Shown piece after piece: positions 15,430-23,299 of a DNA stretch of 31,401 nucleotides. Source of the DNA: an uncultured Eubacteriales bacterium (GTDB taxonomy: Bacteria; Bacillota; Clostridia; Christensenellales; CAG-917); assembly GCA_900547975.1 (NCBI GenBank), contig URIX01000016.1, forward strand, positions 1 through 31,401, given 5' to 3'. The first letter of the stretch is position 1, and every line of letters begins with the position of its first letter. The notes beneath the pieces were generated by a model, which ran no database searches, was not told the DNA's origin, and saw only the letters and a list, made by a program, of their open reading frames with translations. The position numbers and the translations under genes were made by a program.

Positions 15430-15469
15430 TCGTTTGAGTGTGTTGATATGAGCGAAACGGTCTAAAACG

Positions 15470-15555
15470 CAGGCTTGTTTGCTGTTTGTGGTTGTTTATT
15501 GACGTTGAAAATATGATTTGCGATTTCTGTTTTATGCAGGTGACAGGCTTGTTTG
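15470..15555 (+). repeat. 12-bp direct repeat in the origin region
   Basis: CAGGCTTGTTTG occurs at 15470-15481 and 15544-15555, a 74-bp period similar to that of the neighbouring 17-bp repeat. Confidence 0.65.
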
Positions 15556-15588
15556 TGGTGTGTTTTCAAGTATGTGCGTAAGGGGTTT

Positions 15589-15597
15589 TGTGGATAA
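15589..15597 (-). promoter_or_regulatory. DnaA box 2 (perfect)
   Basis: TGTGGATAA is an exact DnaA box on the minus strand, in the same orientation as box 1. Confidence 0.8.
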
Positions 15598-15743
15598 TGA
15601 CGGTATATTAACCTCGTTCGGTGTTTTTGTAGATTTACTATGTGATGACACAGGGACTATATGACGGTTTGACGGCGTGTGACGATAAGTTGCGACAAAG
15701 TATGCTTTTCGTGCGTTCGAGCAATCGTATTACGCCCGAAAAA

Positions 15744-15758
15744 GCCTCTGTTTAGTGG
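15744..15758 (-). repeat. CCACTAAACAG motif, copy 3 (inverted)
   Basis: The reverse complement reads CCACTAAACAGAGGC, identical over 11 bp to the other copies and 13 of 15 overall. It directly abuts parS-like site 5. Confidence 0.65.
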
Positions 15759-15774
15759 TGTTCCACGTCGAACA
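15759..15774. promoter_or_regulatory. parS-like site 5 (degenerate)
   Basis: TGTTCCACGTCGAACA matches the Bacillus parS sequence TGTTCCACGTGAAACA at 14 of 16 positions, with both changes in one arm. Confidence 0.55.
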
Positions 15775-15792
15775 AAGTTTCCACATATAAAC

Positions 15793-15801
15793 ATATCCAC
15801 A
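15793..15801 (+). promoter_or_regulatory. DnaA box 3 (one mismatch)
   Basis: ATATCCACA differs from TTATCCACA at the first base. A weaker GTTTCCACA lies just upstream near 15777. Confidence 0.55.
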
Positions 15802-15871
15802 TCGAAAGTCGACGCCGTTAAAAACGGCAGATAGAAAAATATTCTGTAAAACGGTTTACAAGTATACCATA

Positions 15872-15880
15872 TGTGTAAAA
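15872..15880 (-). promoter_or_regulatory. DnaA box 4 (one mismatch)
   Basis: TGTGTAAAA is one base from TGTGNATAA. It lies at the edge of the hairpin that closes the region. Confidence 0.4.
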
Positions 15881-15882
15881 TT

Positions 15883-15924
15883 AACGCTTCGCCGTTCGGC
15901 ATTGCGCCGCATTTGCGAAGCGTT
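15883..15924 (-). terminator. Terminator of the hemolysin III gene
   Basis: AACGCTTCGC (15883-15892) pairs perfectly with 15915-15924. On the minus strand, T-rich sequence follows the stem. It overlaps the gene's 3' side and shields the origin region from transcription. Confidence 0.75.
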
Positions 15925-15929
15925 CTGTT

Positions 15930-16628
15930 TTACGCGATTATTTGCATATAGGTTGCAACGAGAAACAGTATCGGACCTACGAGCACGAAGATGTGGAATA
16001 AGCAATGGACGTAGCGTTTATGCACGCCGAACACCGCCGCGCCGAGCAGGCAAGATACGAGCCCTGCAAGATAGACGAAACTCGTTGCCGCCGAAATGCC
16101 TTTGGGTGAGAAATACGCCGTGAAGAACGCCGCAAACATCAATCCCCCGATGACGAAGGTTGAGACTACGGACACTTTTCTGAAAATGTCGAAGCGGTAA
16201 AGGCACAGCGCGAAGATTACGATTGCGATTGCAAATGACACGCCGAACGCGACGTAGCCGTATACGTTGCCGTACAAAAGGCAGGTTGCCGTCGCGCAAG
16301 CAATAACGTTTAGGTTGACGGCCGGAAAGTCGAGAGTGCGCCACATCAGTTTTTTGCGCATATCCGACACGCCGTGATAGGTTGCCGACACGCTGAATTC
16401 GATTGCTATCAGAAGACAGGACAACACAGCGGAAGCGTATGCCGCAGGCGTAGTGGCTTTAAGAAGCATAAAAATCATAAAGACGAGAGCCGCCACCGCG
16501 CCGAGCGCGTGAGAAACGGAATGGAAAAGCTCCTCTTTCGGAGTGTAGTACACGAGCCCGTTGTCCTTGTAGATTTGTTTGAGTTCGTCGGTGTTGGACG
16601 GTGTTTTCAAAGATTCTTTTATGTTCAT
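15930..16628 (-). CDS. Hemolysin III family (YqfA/PAQR-like) membrane protein
   Basis: This 232-residue integral membrane protein has about seven hydrophobic segments. It shows the family's conserved polar sites: EELFHSVSHALGA (H36 and H40) before the first helix, SATYHG after the second, the aspartate in RTLDFPAVN, and HCLFHIFVL in the last helix, where the histidines probably bind a metal. The physiological role of bacterial members is not settled; the hemolysin name is historical. The ATG at 16628 is preferred to an in-frame start at 16727 because the extra 33 residues are not family-like. No Shine-Dalgarno is present and a -10 box lies 7 nt upstream. It diverges from gyrB. Confidence 0.88.
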   Translation of the reverse strand: MNIKESLKTPSNTDELKQIYKDNGLVYYTPKEELFHSVSHALGAVAALVFMIFMLLKATTPAAYASAVLSCLLIAIEFSVSATYHGVSDMRKKLMWRTLDFPAVNLNVIACATATCLLYGNVYGYVAFGVSFAIAIVIFALCLYRFDIFRKVSVVSTFVIGGLMFAAFFTAYFSPKGISAATSFVYLAGLVSCLLGAAVFGVHKRYVHCLFHIFVLVGPILFLVATYMQIIA

Positions 16629-16635
16629 ATCCCAT

Positions 16636-16664
16636 ATAGTAAAACAAAAACGCCGCGAGGGCAA
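16636..16664 (-). promoter_or_regulatory. Promoter of the hemolysin III gene, leaderless type
   Basis: On the minus strand, TTGCCC (16664-16659), a 17-nt spacer and TACTAT (16641-16636) stand 7 nt before the ATG. The -35 match is weak. Confidence 0.45.
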
Positions 16665-16779
16665 GCGATATAAAGTCGTCAAACCGCATAAAATCGCGAA
16701 TTGACACGATGGCGTAAGGTTGCTCAATAGACGGCCGAAAGCCGAAAAAGACCCGTCTTAGACACTCTGCCGCAAAAAT

Positions 16780-16821
16780 TTGACAAAAACCCTTGATATT
16801 TTGTTTATAAATTGTTATAAT
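16780..16821 (+). promoter_or_regulatory. Promoter of gyrBA
   Basis: TTGATA (16793-16798), a 17-nt spacer and TATAAT (16816-16821) form a near-consensus promoter. A second, overlapping pair, TTGACA (16780-16785) with TTTATA (16804-16809), is 18 nt apart. The leader is about 60 nt of AT-rich sequence ending in an AGGAGG ribosome binding site. Confidence 0.75.
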
Positions 16822-16890
16822 ATTTTTACTTATTATTATTGAAATAATAATATATTACTTACTAAAATATATTTTTATGTAGGAGGAAAA

Positions 16891-18801
16891 ATGGCAGAAG
16901 AAGTCAAACACAGTTACGACGCCGGCGACATTCAGGTTCTCGAAGGACTCGACCCTGTCAGAAAACGTCCCGGTATGTATATCGGTTCGACGGACACGAG
17001 GGGTTTGCATCATCTCGTGACGGAAGTCGTTGACAACTCAATCGACGAAGCGCTCGCAGGCTACTGCACGCATATCGTCGTGGAAATTCTCTCGGACGGC
17101 GCGATTCGCGTTACGGACAACGGCAGAGGTATTCCTACCGGCGTTATCGAAAAAGAAGGCAAATCCGCAGTCGAGGTCGTTTTGACCAAACTTCACGCGG
17201 GCGGAAAATTCGGCAGCGGCGGCTACAAGATTTCGGGCGGTCTGCACGGCGTGGGCGTATCCTGCGTCAACGCGCTCAGTGAATGGTTGGTTGCGGAAGT
17301 CAGACAAAACGGCAAACTTTACCGTATTCGTTTCAACCGCGGTATTGCGGAAAGACCTTTGTCGGTCGTGGGCGACGCAACCGACACGGGCACGACGATA
17401 ACCTTCTATCCCGACGCGGAAATCTTTGAAACGCTCGAATTCAACTATGACACGATGAAGACTCGTCTTCGCGAACTCGCATACCTCAACAAAGGACTCA
17501 CCATCGAACTTGCGGATCAACGCGTTCAACCCGAACGCAGAGAGGTGTTCCGCTACGACGGCGGCATAGTGTCTTTCGTCGAGGAAATGAACAAGACCAA
17601 AGAAACTATCTTCCCCGAAGTCATTTACTTTGACGAAAAGTACGTCGACAGCGAAATCGAAGTCGCAATGCAGTACAACGACAGTTATTCGGACACGATT
17701 TTGGCGTTTGCAAACAACATCAACACCGAAGAAGGCGGCACGCACCTTGACGGCTTCAAAGCCTCGTTGACGAAGATTATCAACGATTACGGCTCTAAGT
17801 CGGGAATCCTCAAAGGCAGCGAAAAATTGAGCGGTGAGGACGTCAGAGAAGGTCTTACGGCGGTTATTTCGGTCAAACTCGCAGAACCGCAATTCGAAGG
17901 ACAAACCAAAACCAAACTCGGCAACAGCAGTATGCGTCAAGCGGTGGCAAAGGGCGTTACGGAAGGTTTCGGAACGTATCTCGAAGAACATCCCAGAGAA
18001 GCAAAGGAACTCGTGCTTAAAACCATTACGGCGCAAAGAGCGAGAGAGGCGGCGCGTATGGCGCGCGAGAGCGCGAGAAGAAAGAGCGCGCTCGAAAGCA
18101 CCACGCTCCCCGGCAAACTTGCCGACTGCACCGACAAAGACCCCAAAAACTGCGAAATATATCTCGTCGAGGGTGACTCGGCAGGCGGAAGCGCAAAGCA
18201 AGGTCGCGACAGACGTTTCCAAGCCATTCTTCCTTTGAGAGGTAAGATTCTCAACGTCGAAAAAGCCGCATTGCACAGAGTTCTCGAAAACGAGGAAATC
18301 AAGGCGATGATAACCGCGTTCGGTTGCGGTATCAACGCAGAGTACGACGAGAGCAAACTTCGCTACAATCGTATCATTTGTATGACCGATGCCGATGTGG
18401 ACGGCAGCCACATTCGTATTTTGATGCTCACGTTCCTGTTCCGCTTTATGCGCCCGCTCATCGAAAACGGTCACGTATTTATCGCGTTGCCGCCTCTTTA
18501 CAAGATCGCAAAGGGCAAGCAAGAGCAATACTTCTACGACGACGAGAGCCTCGAAGCGTATTACAACGAGTTCGGCAGAAAGAGCGGCGAACTTCAACGC
18601 TACAAAGGTCTCGGCGAAATGAACCCCGAACAACTTTGGGAAACCACAATGGATCCGCAAAAACGTACGCTTTTGAAAGTTACGATGGACGACGCGATCG
18701 AGGCAGACCGACTCTTTTCCATACTTATGGGCGAGCAACCCGAACTTCGCCGCGAATTTATCGAGCAGAATGCGAAACTCGTGACGGATCTCGACGTATA
18801 A
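16891..18801 (+). CDS. gyrB: DNA gyrase subunit B
   Basis: GyrB is the ATPase half of gyrase, which introduces negative supercoils ahead of replication forks. AGGAGGAAAA precedes the ATG. The 636 residues are of the short GyrB class. The GHKL ATPase domain carries RPGMYIGST, EVVDNSIDEA, RVTDNGRGIP and the GGLHGVGVSCVNALS lid. The TOPRIM domain carries EGDSAGGSAKQGRDR, PLRGKILNVEKA and the metal-binding DADVDGSHI. The C-terminus has QRYKGLGEMNPEQLWETTMDP. Everything is intact. gyrA follows 10 bp downstream with its own strong ribosome binding site, so both come from one mRNA. A 600-codon frame on the opposite strand is only a coding shadow. Confidence 0.98.
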   Translation: MAEEVKHSYDAGDIQVLEGLDPVRKRPGMYIGSTDTRGLHHLVTEVVDNSIDEALAGYCTHIVVEILSDGAIRVTDNGRGIPTGVIEKEGKSAVEVVLTKLHAGGKFGSGGYKISGGLHGVGVSCVNALSEWLVAEVRQNGKLYRIRFNRGIAERPLSVVGDATDTGTTITFYPDAEIFETLEFNYDTMKTRLRELAYLNKGLTIELADQRVQPERREVFRYDGGIVSFVEEMNKTKETIFPEVIYFDEKYVDSEIEVAMQYNDSYSDTILAFANNINTEEGGTHLDGFKASLTKIINDYGSKSGILKGSEKLSGEDVREGLTAVISVKLAEPQFEGQTKTKLGNSSMRQAVAKGVTEGFGTYLEEHPREAKELVLKTITAQRAREAARMARESARRKSALESTTLPGKLADCTDKDPKNCEIYLVEGDSAGGSAKQGRDRRFQAILPLRGKILNVEKAALHRVLENEEIKAMITAFGCGINAEYDESKLRYNRIICMTDADVDGSHIRILMLTFLFRFMRPLIENGHVFIALPPLYKIAKGKQEQYFYDDESLEAYYNEFGRKSGELQRYKGLGEMNPEQLWETTMDPQKRTLLKVTMDDAIEADRLFSILMGEQPELRREFIEQNAKLVTDLDV

Positions 18802-18811
18802 GGAGGCAGTT

Positions 18812-21412
18812 ATGGCGAACATAAGAGACGATAAAAACAACGAATATATTCAACATATAGCCAACTCGACCGTCAAGGACGTGGAAATAAACGGCGAACT
18901 TAAAAAATCCTTTATCGCATACGCGATGGCGGTCAACGTATCCCGTGCAATCCCCGACGTAAGAGACGGTTTGAAACCCGTTCACAGACGTATTCTTTAC
19001 GCTATGAGCGAACTTGGTTTGACCCCCGACAAGCCCTATCGTAAGTGCGCTATGGTCGTGGGCGAAGTGCTCGGCAAATACCATCCTCACGGCGACAGTT
19101 CCGTATACGACGCAATGGTGCGTCTGGCGCAAGACTTTTCCATTCGCTGTCCGCTCGTAGACGGCCACGGCAACTTCGGTTCGATTGACGGCGATCCGCC
19201 GGCGGCATATCGTTATACCGAGGCTCGTCTTTCCAAAATCGCGCTCGAAATGATCCGCGACATCGACAAAAAGACGGTTGACTTCTATCCCAACTTCGAC
19301 GACACGCGCGAACAACCCGTCGTGTTGCCCTCAAGATTCCCCAACTTGCTCGTAAACGGCTCGGACGGTATCGCAGTCGGTATGGCAACGTCCATTCCGC
19401 CTCACAATCTCGGCGAGGTTATAGACGCTTCCATCGCGCTCTTGCACAACCCCGAAGCCACCGTCGACGACCTTATGGAATACATTCCCGCGCCGGACTT
19501 CCCGACGGGCGCGCTCGTTTTGGGCAGACATTCCATCAAGCAAGCGTATCGCACGGGTAGAGGCGCGTGCGTGCTTCGCGCAAAGGCGGAAATCGAGGAA
19601 ATGGCAAACGGCAAGAGCCGTATCGTCGTGACCGAGATTCCTTACCAAGTCAACAAGGCGAAACTCATCGAAAACATCGCAGACCAAGTCAAAGACAAAC
19701 GCCTCGAAGGCATCAGCGATTTGAGAGAAGAAACGGACAGACACGGTATGCGTATCGTCATCGAACTCAAAAAGGACGTTAACGCGCAAGTGCTTCTCAA
19801 CCAACTCTACAAGCAAACGCAGATGCAAACGACGTTCAGTATGATTATGCTCGCGCTCGTAGACGGCGTACCTCGCGTTCTCAACCTCAAAGAGATGTTG
19901 GAATGCTACGTCGCTCACCAAAAGGACGTAATCGTGCGCAGAACGCGTTTCGACCTCGAAAAAGCGCAAGAAAGACAACATATTTTGCTTGGTTTGCACA
20001 TCGCGCTCGAAAATATCGACGCAATCGTCGAACTTTTGAAGAAATCGCGCGACAGACAAGACGCTATCGCAAAACTTATCGAGAACTACGGGCTTAGCGA
20101 CAAGCAGGCGGCGGCAATCCTCGATATGCGCTTGCAACGTTTGACGGGTCTCGAAGTCGAAAAAATCAACGCCGAACTCGAAGACCTCGACAAGCAAATA
20201 GCCTATTTCAATACGGTTCTTTCCAGCGACGAGGAAGTCAAGAACATCATCGTCAAGGAAATGAGCGAAATCAAGGCGCAATACAACACGCCGAGAATGA
20301 GCGAACTCACCTACGATTACGGCGACATCGACATCGAAGACCTCATCGAAAAAGAGGACGTGGTTATTTCTATGACTCACGGCGGTTATATCAAGCGTAT
20401 GCCCGTTTCCGAGTACAAGGCTCAACACAGAGGCGGTATGGGTATCACGGCGCACAAGGCGAAGGACGAAGACTTTGTGGAAAGAATATTCACGTCGAAT
20501 ACGCACGAGAGAATTATGTTCTTCACCAACAGAGGCAAAGTGTTCACTCTCAAAGCGTACGAGATTCCCGAAGCGACTCGCAACGCGCGCGGCAGAGCGG
20601 CTGTAAACCTCTTGCAACTCGAACAAGGCGAGAAGATTCAGGCGTTCTTGCAAATGCCCGAAGAGAGAGCGGACAAGTTCCTTATGCTCGCAACCAAGAA
20701 AGGTCTTATCAAAAAGACGCCCCTCGAAGAATACGATTCAATCAAGCGTAACGGCAAGATTGCAATCAAGTTCAACGATGACGACGAACTTATCGGCGCG
20801 GTTATCACGAGCGGCAACGACGAGATTTTGGTTGCGTCGAGCCAAGGTATGAGCATCCACTTCAACGAAAACGACGTGCGCCCCGTAGGCAGAACGGCAA
20901 TGGGCGTCAAGGCGATGAACATTTCGGGAGATACGACCCTCGTGGCGTTCGACGTGGTACACCCCGGCGACGAAATCCTCACCGTAACGTCAAACGGCTA
21001 CGGCAAGCGTTCGAGCATTGACGATTATCCCGTTCAAAACAGAGCGGGCAAGGGCGTCAAGGCAGGTACGTTCAACGACAAGACGGGCACTCTCGTAAGC
21101 CTCAAAGTCATCCCCGCCGACACCGACGTTATGATGATAACCGACAGCGGCGTAATCATCAGAGTTCAAGCCGACGAAATCAGCAAGATAGGCAGAGCGA
21201 CGCAAGGCGTGCGCATAATGAAACTTAAAGACGACAAGTTCAAAGTTATGGCAATCGCACTCACGCCGCACGAAGACGAGGAAGAAGAAGTCGAATACGA
21301 TGAGGACGGCAACGTTATCGTTAGGGAAGAAAGCGTAGACGAACAAGTCGAAGCGCAAGAATCCGCCGAAACGACGGAATCGACCGAAACGACCGAAAAT
21401 AGCGAAAACTAA
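18812..21412 (+). CDS. gyrA: DNA gyrase subunit A
   Basis: GyrA cleaves and rejoins DNA in gyrase. AAGGAGGCAGTT precedes the ATG. In the 866-residue protein, the winged-helix region has HPHGDSSVYD (91-100), and the catalytic tyrosine is Y135 in AAYRYTEAR. S96 and D100 correspond to E. coli S83 and D87, so the quinolone site has its sensitive residues. A coiled-coil arm and the six-bladed C-terminal domain follow. The GyrA box is QHRGGMG (538-544) rather than the usual QRRGGKG. The last about 35 residues are an acidic, Glu/Thr/Ser-rich tail. GyrA and not ParC is inferred from the neighbouring gyrB and the presence of a GyrA-box-like motif. Confidence 0.97.
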   Translation: MANIRDDKNNEYIQHIANSTVKDVEINGELKKSFIAYAMAVNVSRAIPDVRDGLKPVHRRILYAMSELGLTPDKPYRKCAMVVGEVLGKYHPHGDSSVYDAMVRLAQDFSIRCPLVDGHGNFGSIDGDPPAAYRYTEARLSKIALEMIRDIDKKTVDFYPNFDDTREQPVVLPSRFPNLLVNGSDGIAVGMATSIPPHNLGEVIDASIALLHNPEATVDDLMEYIPAPDFPTGALVLGRHSIKQAYRTGRGACVLRAKAEIEEMANGKSRIVVTEIPYQVNKAKLIENIADQVKDKRLEGISDLREETDRHGMRIVIELKKDVNAQVLLNQLYKQTQMQTTFSMIMLALVDGVPRVLNLKEMLECYVAHQKDVIVRRTRFDLEKAQERQHILLGLHIALENIDAIVELLKKSRDRQDAIAKLIENYGLSDKQAAAILDMRLQRLTGLEVEKINAELEDLDKQIAYFNTVLSSDEEVKNIIVKEMSEIKAQYNTPRMSELTYDYGDIDIEDLIEKEDVVISMTHGGYIKRMPVSEYKAQHRGGMGITAHKAKDEDFVERIFTSNTHERIMFFTNRGKVFTLKAYEIPEATRNARGRAAVNLLQLEQGEKIQAFLQMPEERADKFLMLATKKGLIKKTPLEEYDSIKRNGKIAIKFNDDDELIGAVITSGNDEILVASSQGMSIHFNENDVRPVGRTAMGVKAMNISGDTTLVAFDVVHPGDEILTVTSNGYGKRSSIDDYPVQNRAGKGVKAGTFNDKTGTLVSLKVIPADTDVMMITDSGVIIRVQADEISKIGRATQGVRIMKLKDDKFKVMAIALTPHEDEEEEVEYDEDGNVIVREESVDEQVEAQESAETTESTETTENSEN

Positions 21413-21422
21413 TGTTTATAAT
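21393..21422 (+). promoter_or_regulatory. Possible promoter of the GH13 gene overlapping the gyrA end
   Basis: CCGAAA (21393-21398), an 18-nt spacer and a perfect TATAAT (21417-21422) lie at the gyrA stop. The predicted start near 21429 falls inside the left arm of the gyrA terminator, so the new transcript would lack a complete stem. Confidence 0.4.
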
Positions 21423-21423
21423 T

Positions 21424-21454
21424 GCAAAAACGAGGTGTAAACCCTCGTTTTTGC
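21424..21454 (+). terminator. Terminator of gyrBA
   Basis: GCAAAAACGAGG (21424-21435) pairs perfectly with 21443-21454 around a seven-base loop. T-rich right arm. Its end is only 16 nt from the next start codon. Confidence 0.85.
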
Positions 21455-21470
21455 TTAATGGGAGATAATT

Positions 21471-23168
21471 ATGGAAGAAAGAAAATGGTTCAAAGAGATG
21501 TCCGTTTATCAGATTTGGCCGCGCTCTTTTTGCGACGGTAACGACGACGGAATAGGCGACCTTCAAGGCGTGCTTTCAAAACTCGAATACATAAAGAGCC
21601 TCGGAAGCGACGCGATTTGGTTCTCGCCCTTGTACGTTTCGCCGCAAGCGGACTACGGCTACGACATCGCCGATTACAAGAATATCAATCCCGAATACGG
21701 CACTCTCGACGAGTTCAAGCAAGTGCTCGAAAAGGCGCACGCGCTCGGTATGCGCGTGATTATGGACTTGGTTATCAACCACACGTCCGACCAACACGAC
21801 TGGTTCAAAAAGAGTTGCGCTAAAGTCGAGCCGTACACCGACTTTTACATTTGGCGCAAGGGCAGAGGAAAGGACGGAAAGAAAGTCCCCAACAACTGGA
21901 TGTCCACATTCCCCGGGTCTGCGTGGGAATACAACGAGCAAAGAGGAGAGTTCTATCTTCACCTCTACGCAAAAGAACAGCCCGACCTCAATCACGACAA
22001 TCCGAAAGTCAGAGAGGCTGTCAAAGACGTTATGAGATTCTGGCTGGATATGGGCGTGGACGGATTCCGCGAGGACGTCATCACTCAAATCAGCAAGGCG
22101 GAAGGTCTGCCCAACGGCAACTGGCTTATGCCCGCTTCGAGGGGTATGGAACACTACAACAACGGTCCGCATATCCACGAATATTTGCAGGAATACCGCA
22201 AGGTTATCGAGCAGTACGACGCGTTCCAAGTGGGCGAAGCGCCTCTTATGAACACCAAAACCGCGCTCACCTACGTCAACGAGAATAAGAAAGAACTGGA
22301 TATGATGATTTCTTTCCAGCATATGAACGCGGACTGCATAATCATCGAATGGGTGCATACGCCGTTCAGTCTGCCCAAACTCAAAAAGACGTTCAACGAG
22401 TGGCAAACAAAACTCTACCACAGAGCGTGGAACGCAAACTATCTCGAAAACCACGACCACGCGCGTATCATTTCGAGATACGGTAGCGAGGAATACAGAG
22501 TGGAAAGCGGCAAGGCTCTTTGTATGGCGTACACGTTCCTTTCGGGCACGCACTTCGTCTATCAAGGACAAGAAATCGGTATGACCGCGCTTTACTTTGA
22601 CAAATATCCTAAGGGAAGCGACCCGTGGGCGCAATTCAAGGACGTTTCGACGTTCTGCGTGCGCGACCTTATGAGAAAGTTCGGTTTCAGCGACAAGCAC
22701 ATTCTCAAAGTCGCCCACACCGCCGCTCGCGACTGCGCTCGCACGCCCGTGCAATGGAACGGAAATAAGAACGCGGGCTTCTCGACCGTCGAGCCGTGGT
22801 ACACCGTCAACCCGAATTATCCCGAAGTCAACGTCGAAAAGGCTATGCAGGACGAAAATTCACTTTGGTATTTCTACCAAAAGGCAATGGCACTTCGCAA
22901 AGAGTACAAGGATACGGCGGTTTACGGCGAGTTCAAGATGTATTTGCCAAACAACAGACAACTTTTCGTCTACGACAAGATTGCAGAGGACGGCAAGAGC
23001 AAACTCACCGTCGTCATCAACCTCAGCAAAAAACCCGCCAAAGTCTCGCGCGTCAAGAAGTATATTCCGAGCGGCGCAACCGAGATTCTTTCGGTGTACG
23101 ACGAGCAGTTCGGCGATACGCTCAAACCCTACGCGGGCAAAGTGTTCTACACCCCGCTTGAAAAATAA
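21471..23168 (+). CDS. GH13 alpha-glucosidase, probably oligo-1,6-glucosidase
   Basis: This is a cytoplasmic glycoside hydrolase of 565 residues without a signal peptide, of the type that cleaves short alpha-glucosides after uptake. It has the (beta/alpha)8 fold motifs: VYQIWPRSFCDGNDDGIGDL with the calcium loop, the DLVINHTS region, nucleophile D202 in GFREDVI, acid/base E256 in QVGEAP, and D329 in LENHDHARI. Valine directly after the nucleophile is the residue associated with alpha-1,6 preference in the GH13_31 subfamily, which favours oligo-1,6-glucosidase over maltase. GGGAGATAATT precedes the ATG. No sugar transporter or regulator is adjacent. Trehalose-6-phosphate hydrolase is a less likely alternative. 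Confidence 0.9.
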   Translation: MEERKWFKEMSVYQIWPRSFCDGNDDGIGDLQGVLSKLEYIKSLGSDAIWFSPLYVSPQADYGYDIADYKNINPEYGTLDEFKQVLEKAHALGMRVIMDLVINHTSDQHDWFKKSCAKVEPYTDFYIWRKGRGKDGKKVPNNWMSTFPGSAWEYNEQRGEFYLHLYAKEQPDLNHDNPKVREAVKDVMRFWLDMGVDGFREDVITQISKAEGLPNGNWLMPASRGMEHYNNGPHIHEYLQEYRKVIEQYDAFQVGEAPLMNTKTALTYVNENKKELDMMISFQHMNADCIIIEWVHTPFSLPKLKKTFNEWQTKLYHRAWNANYLENHDHARIISRYGSEEYRVESGKALCMAYTFLSGTHFVYQGQEIGMTALYFDKYPKGSDPWAQFKDVSTFCVRDLMRKFGFSDKHILKVAHTAARDCARTPVQWNGNKNAGFSTVEPWYTVNPNYPEVNVEKAMQDENSLWYFYQKAMALRKEYKDTAVYGEFKMYLPNNRQLFVYDKIAEDGKSKLTVVINLSKKPAKVSRVKKYIPSGATEILSVYDEQFGDTLKPYAGKVFYTPLEK

Positions 23169-23239
23169 GACCGCTTGAATAAAATAAACCGTTTGCAAAA
23201 CGAGTTTATAATATCCGAAATCACAAAAATAACGAAACG

Positions 23240-23269
23240 AAAAGAGCCTCGCTTTTGCAAGGCTCTTTT
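23240..23269. terminator. Bidirectional terminator between GH13 gene and queT
   Basis: AAAAGAGCCT (23240-23249) pairs perfectly with AGGCTCTTTT (23260-23269), with further T's on the right. It separates two convergent genes. Confidence 0.9.
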
Positions 23270-23299
23270 TATGTTTTGGCAATATTAGATATAAAATAT

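Larger units (their letters stand above)
14553..15929. other. Probable oriC and parS cluster, gene-free
   Basis: These 1.4 kb lack a credible gene. They contain four parS-like sites, four DnaA-box-like 9-mers (two perfect, two with one mismatch), three copies of a CCACTAAACAG motif, two pairs of short direct repeats and a hairpin at the right edge. Genes flank the region largely in the outward direction. Between about 15250 and 15620 the plus strand is rich in T and G, as expected for the right-hand leading strand, and may include the unwinding region. Confidence 0.8.

Noticed and set aside
15657..15902. 81-codon minus-strand frame near the right edge of the origin region
   Set aside because: It covers a parS-like site and a DnaA-box-like site; no ribosome binding site and no protein-like composition.
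13110..15929. CRISPR array or tRNA gene in the long gene-free region
   Set aside because: No regularly spaced repeats of CRISPR length and no cloverleaf with a TTCRA-type T-loop were seen; the short repeats present are only in two or three copies.
17038..18840. 600-codon open frame on the minus strand across gyrB
   Set aside because: It is the antisense shadow of a GC-biased, highly conserved gene; its translation has no recognisable motif and gyrB is certain.
19331..20653. 440-codon open frame on the minus strand across gyrA
   Set aside because: Same reason: codon-bias shadow of gyrA, with no ribosome binding site or family motif.
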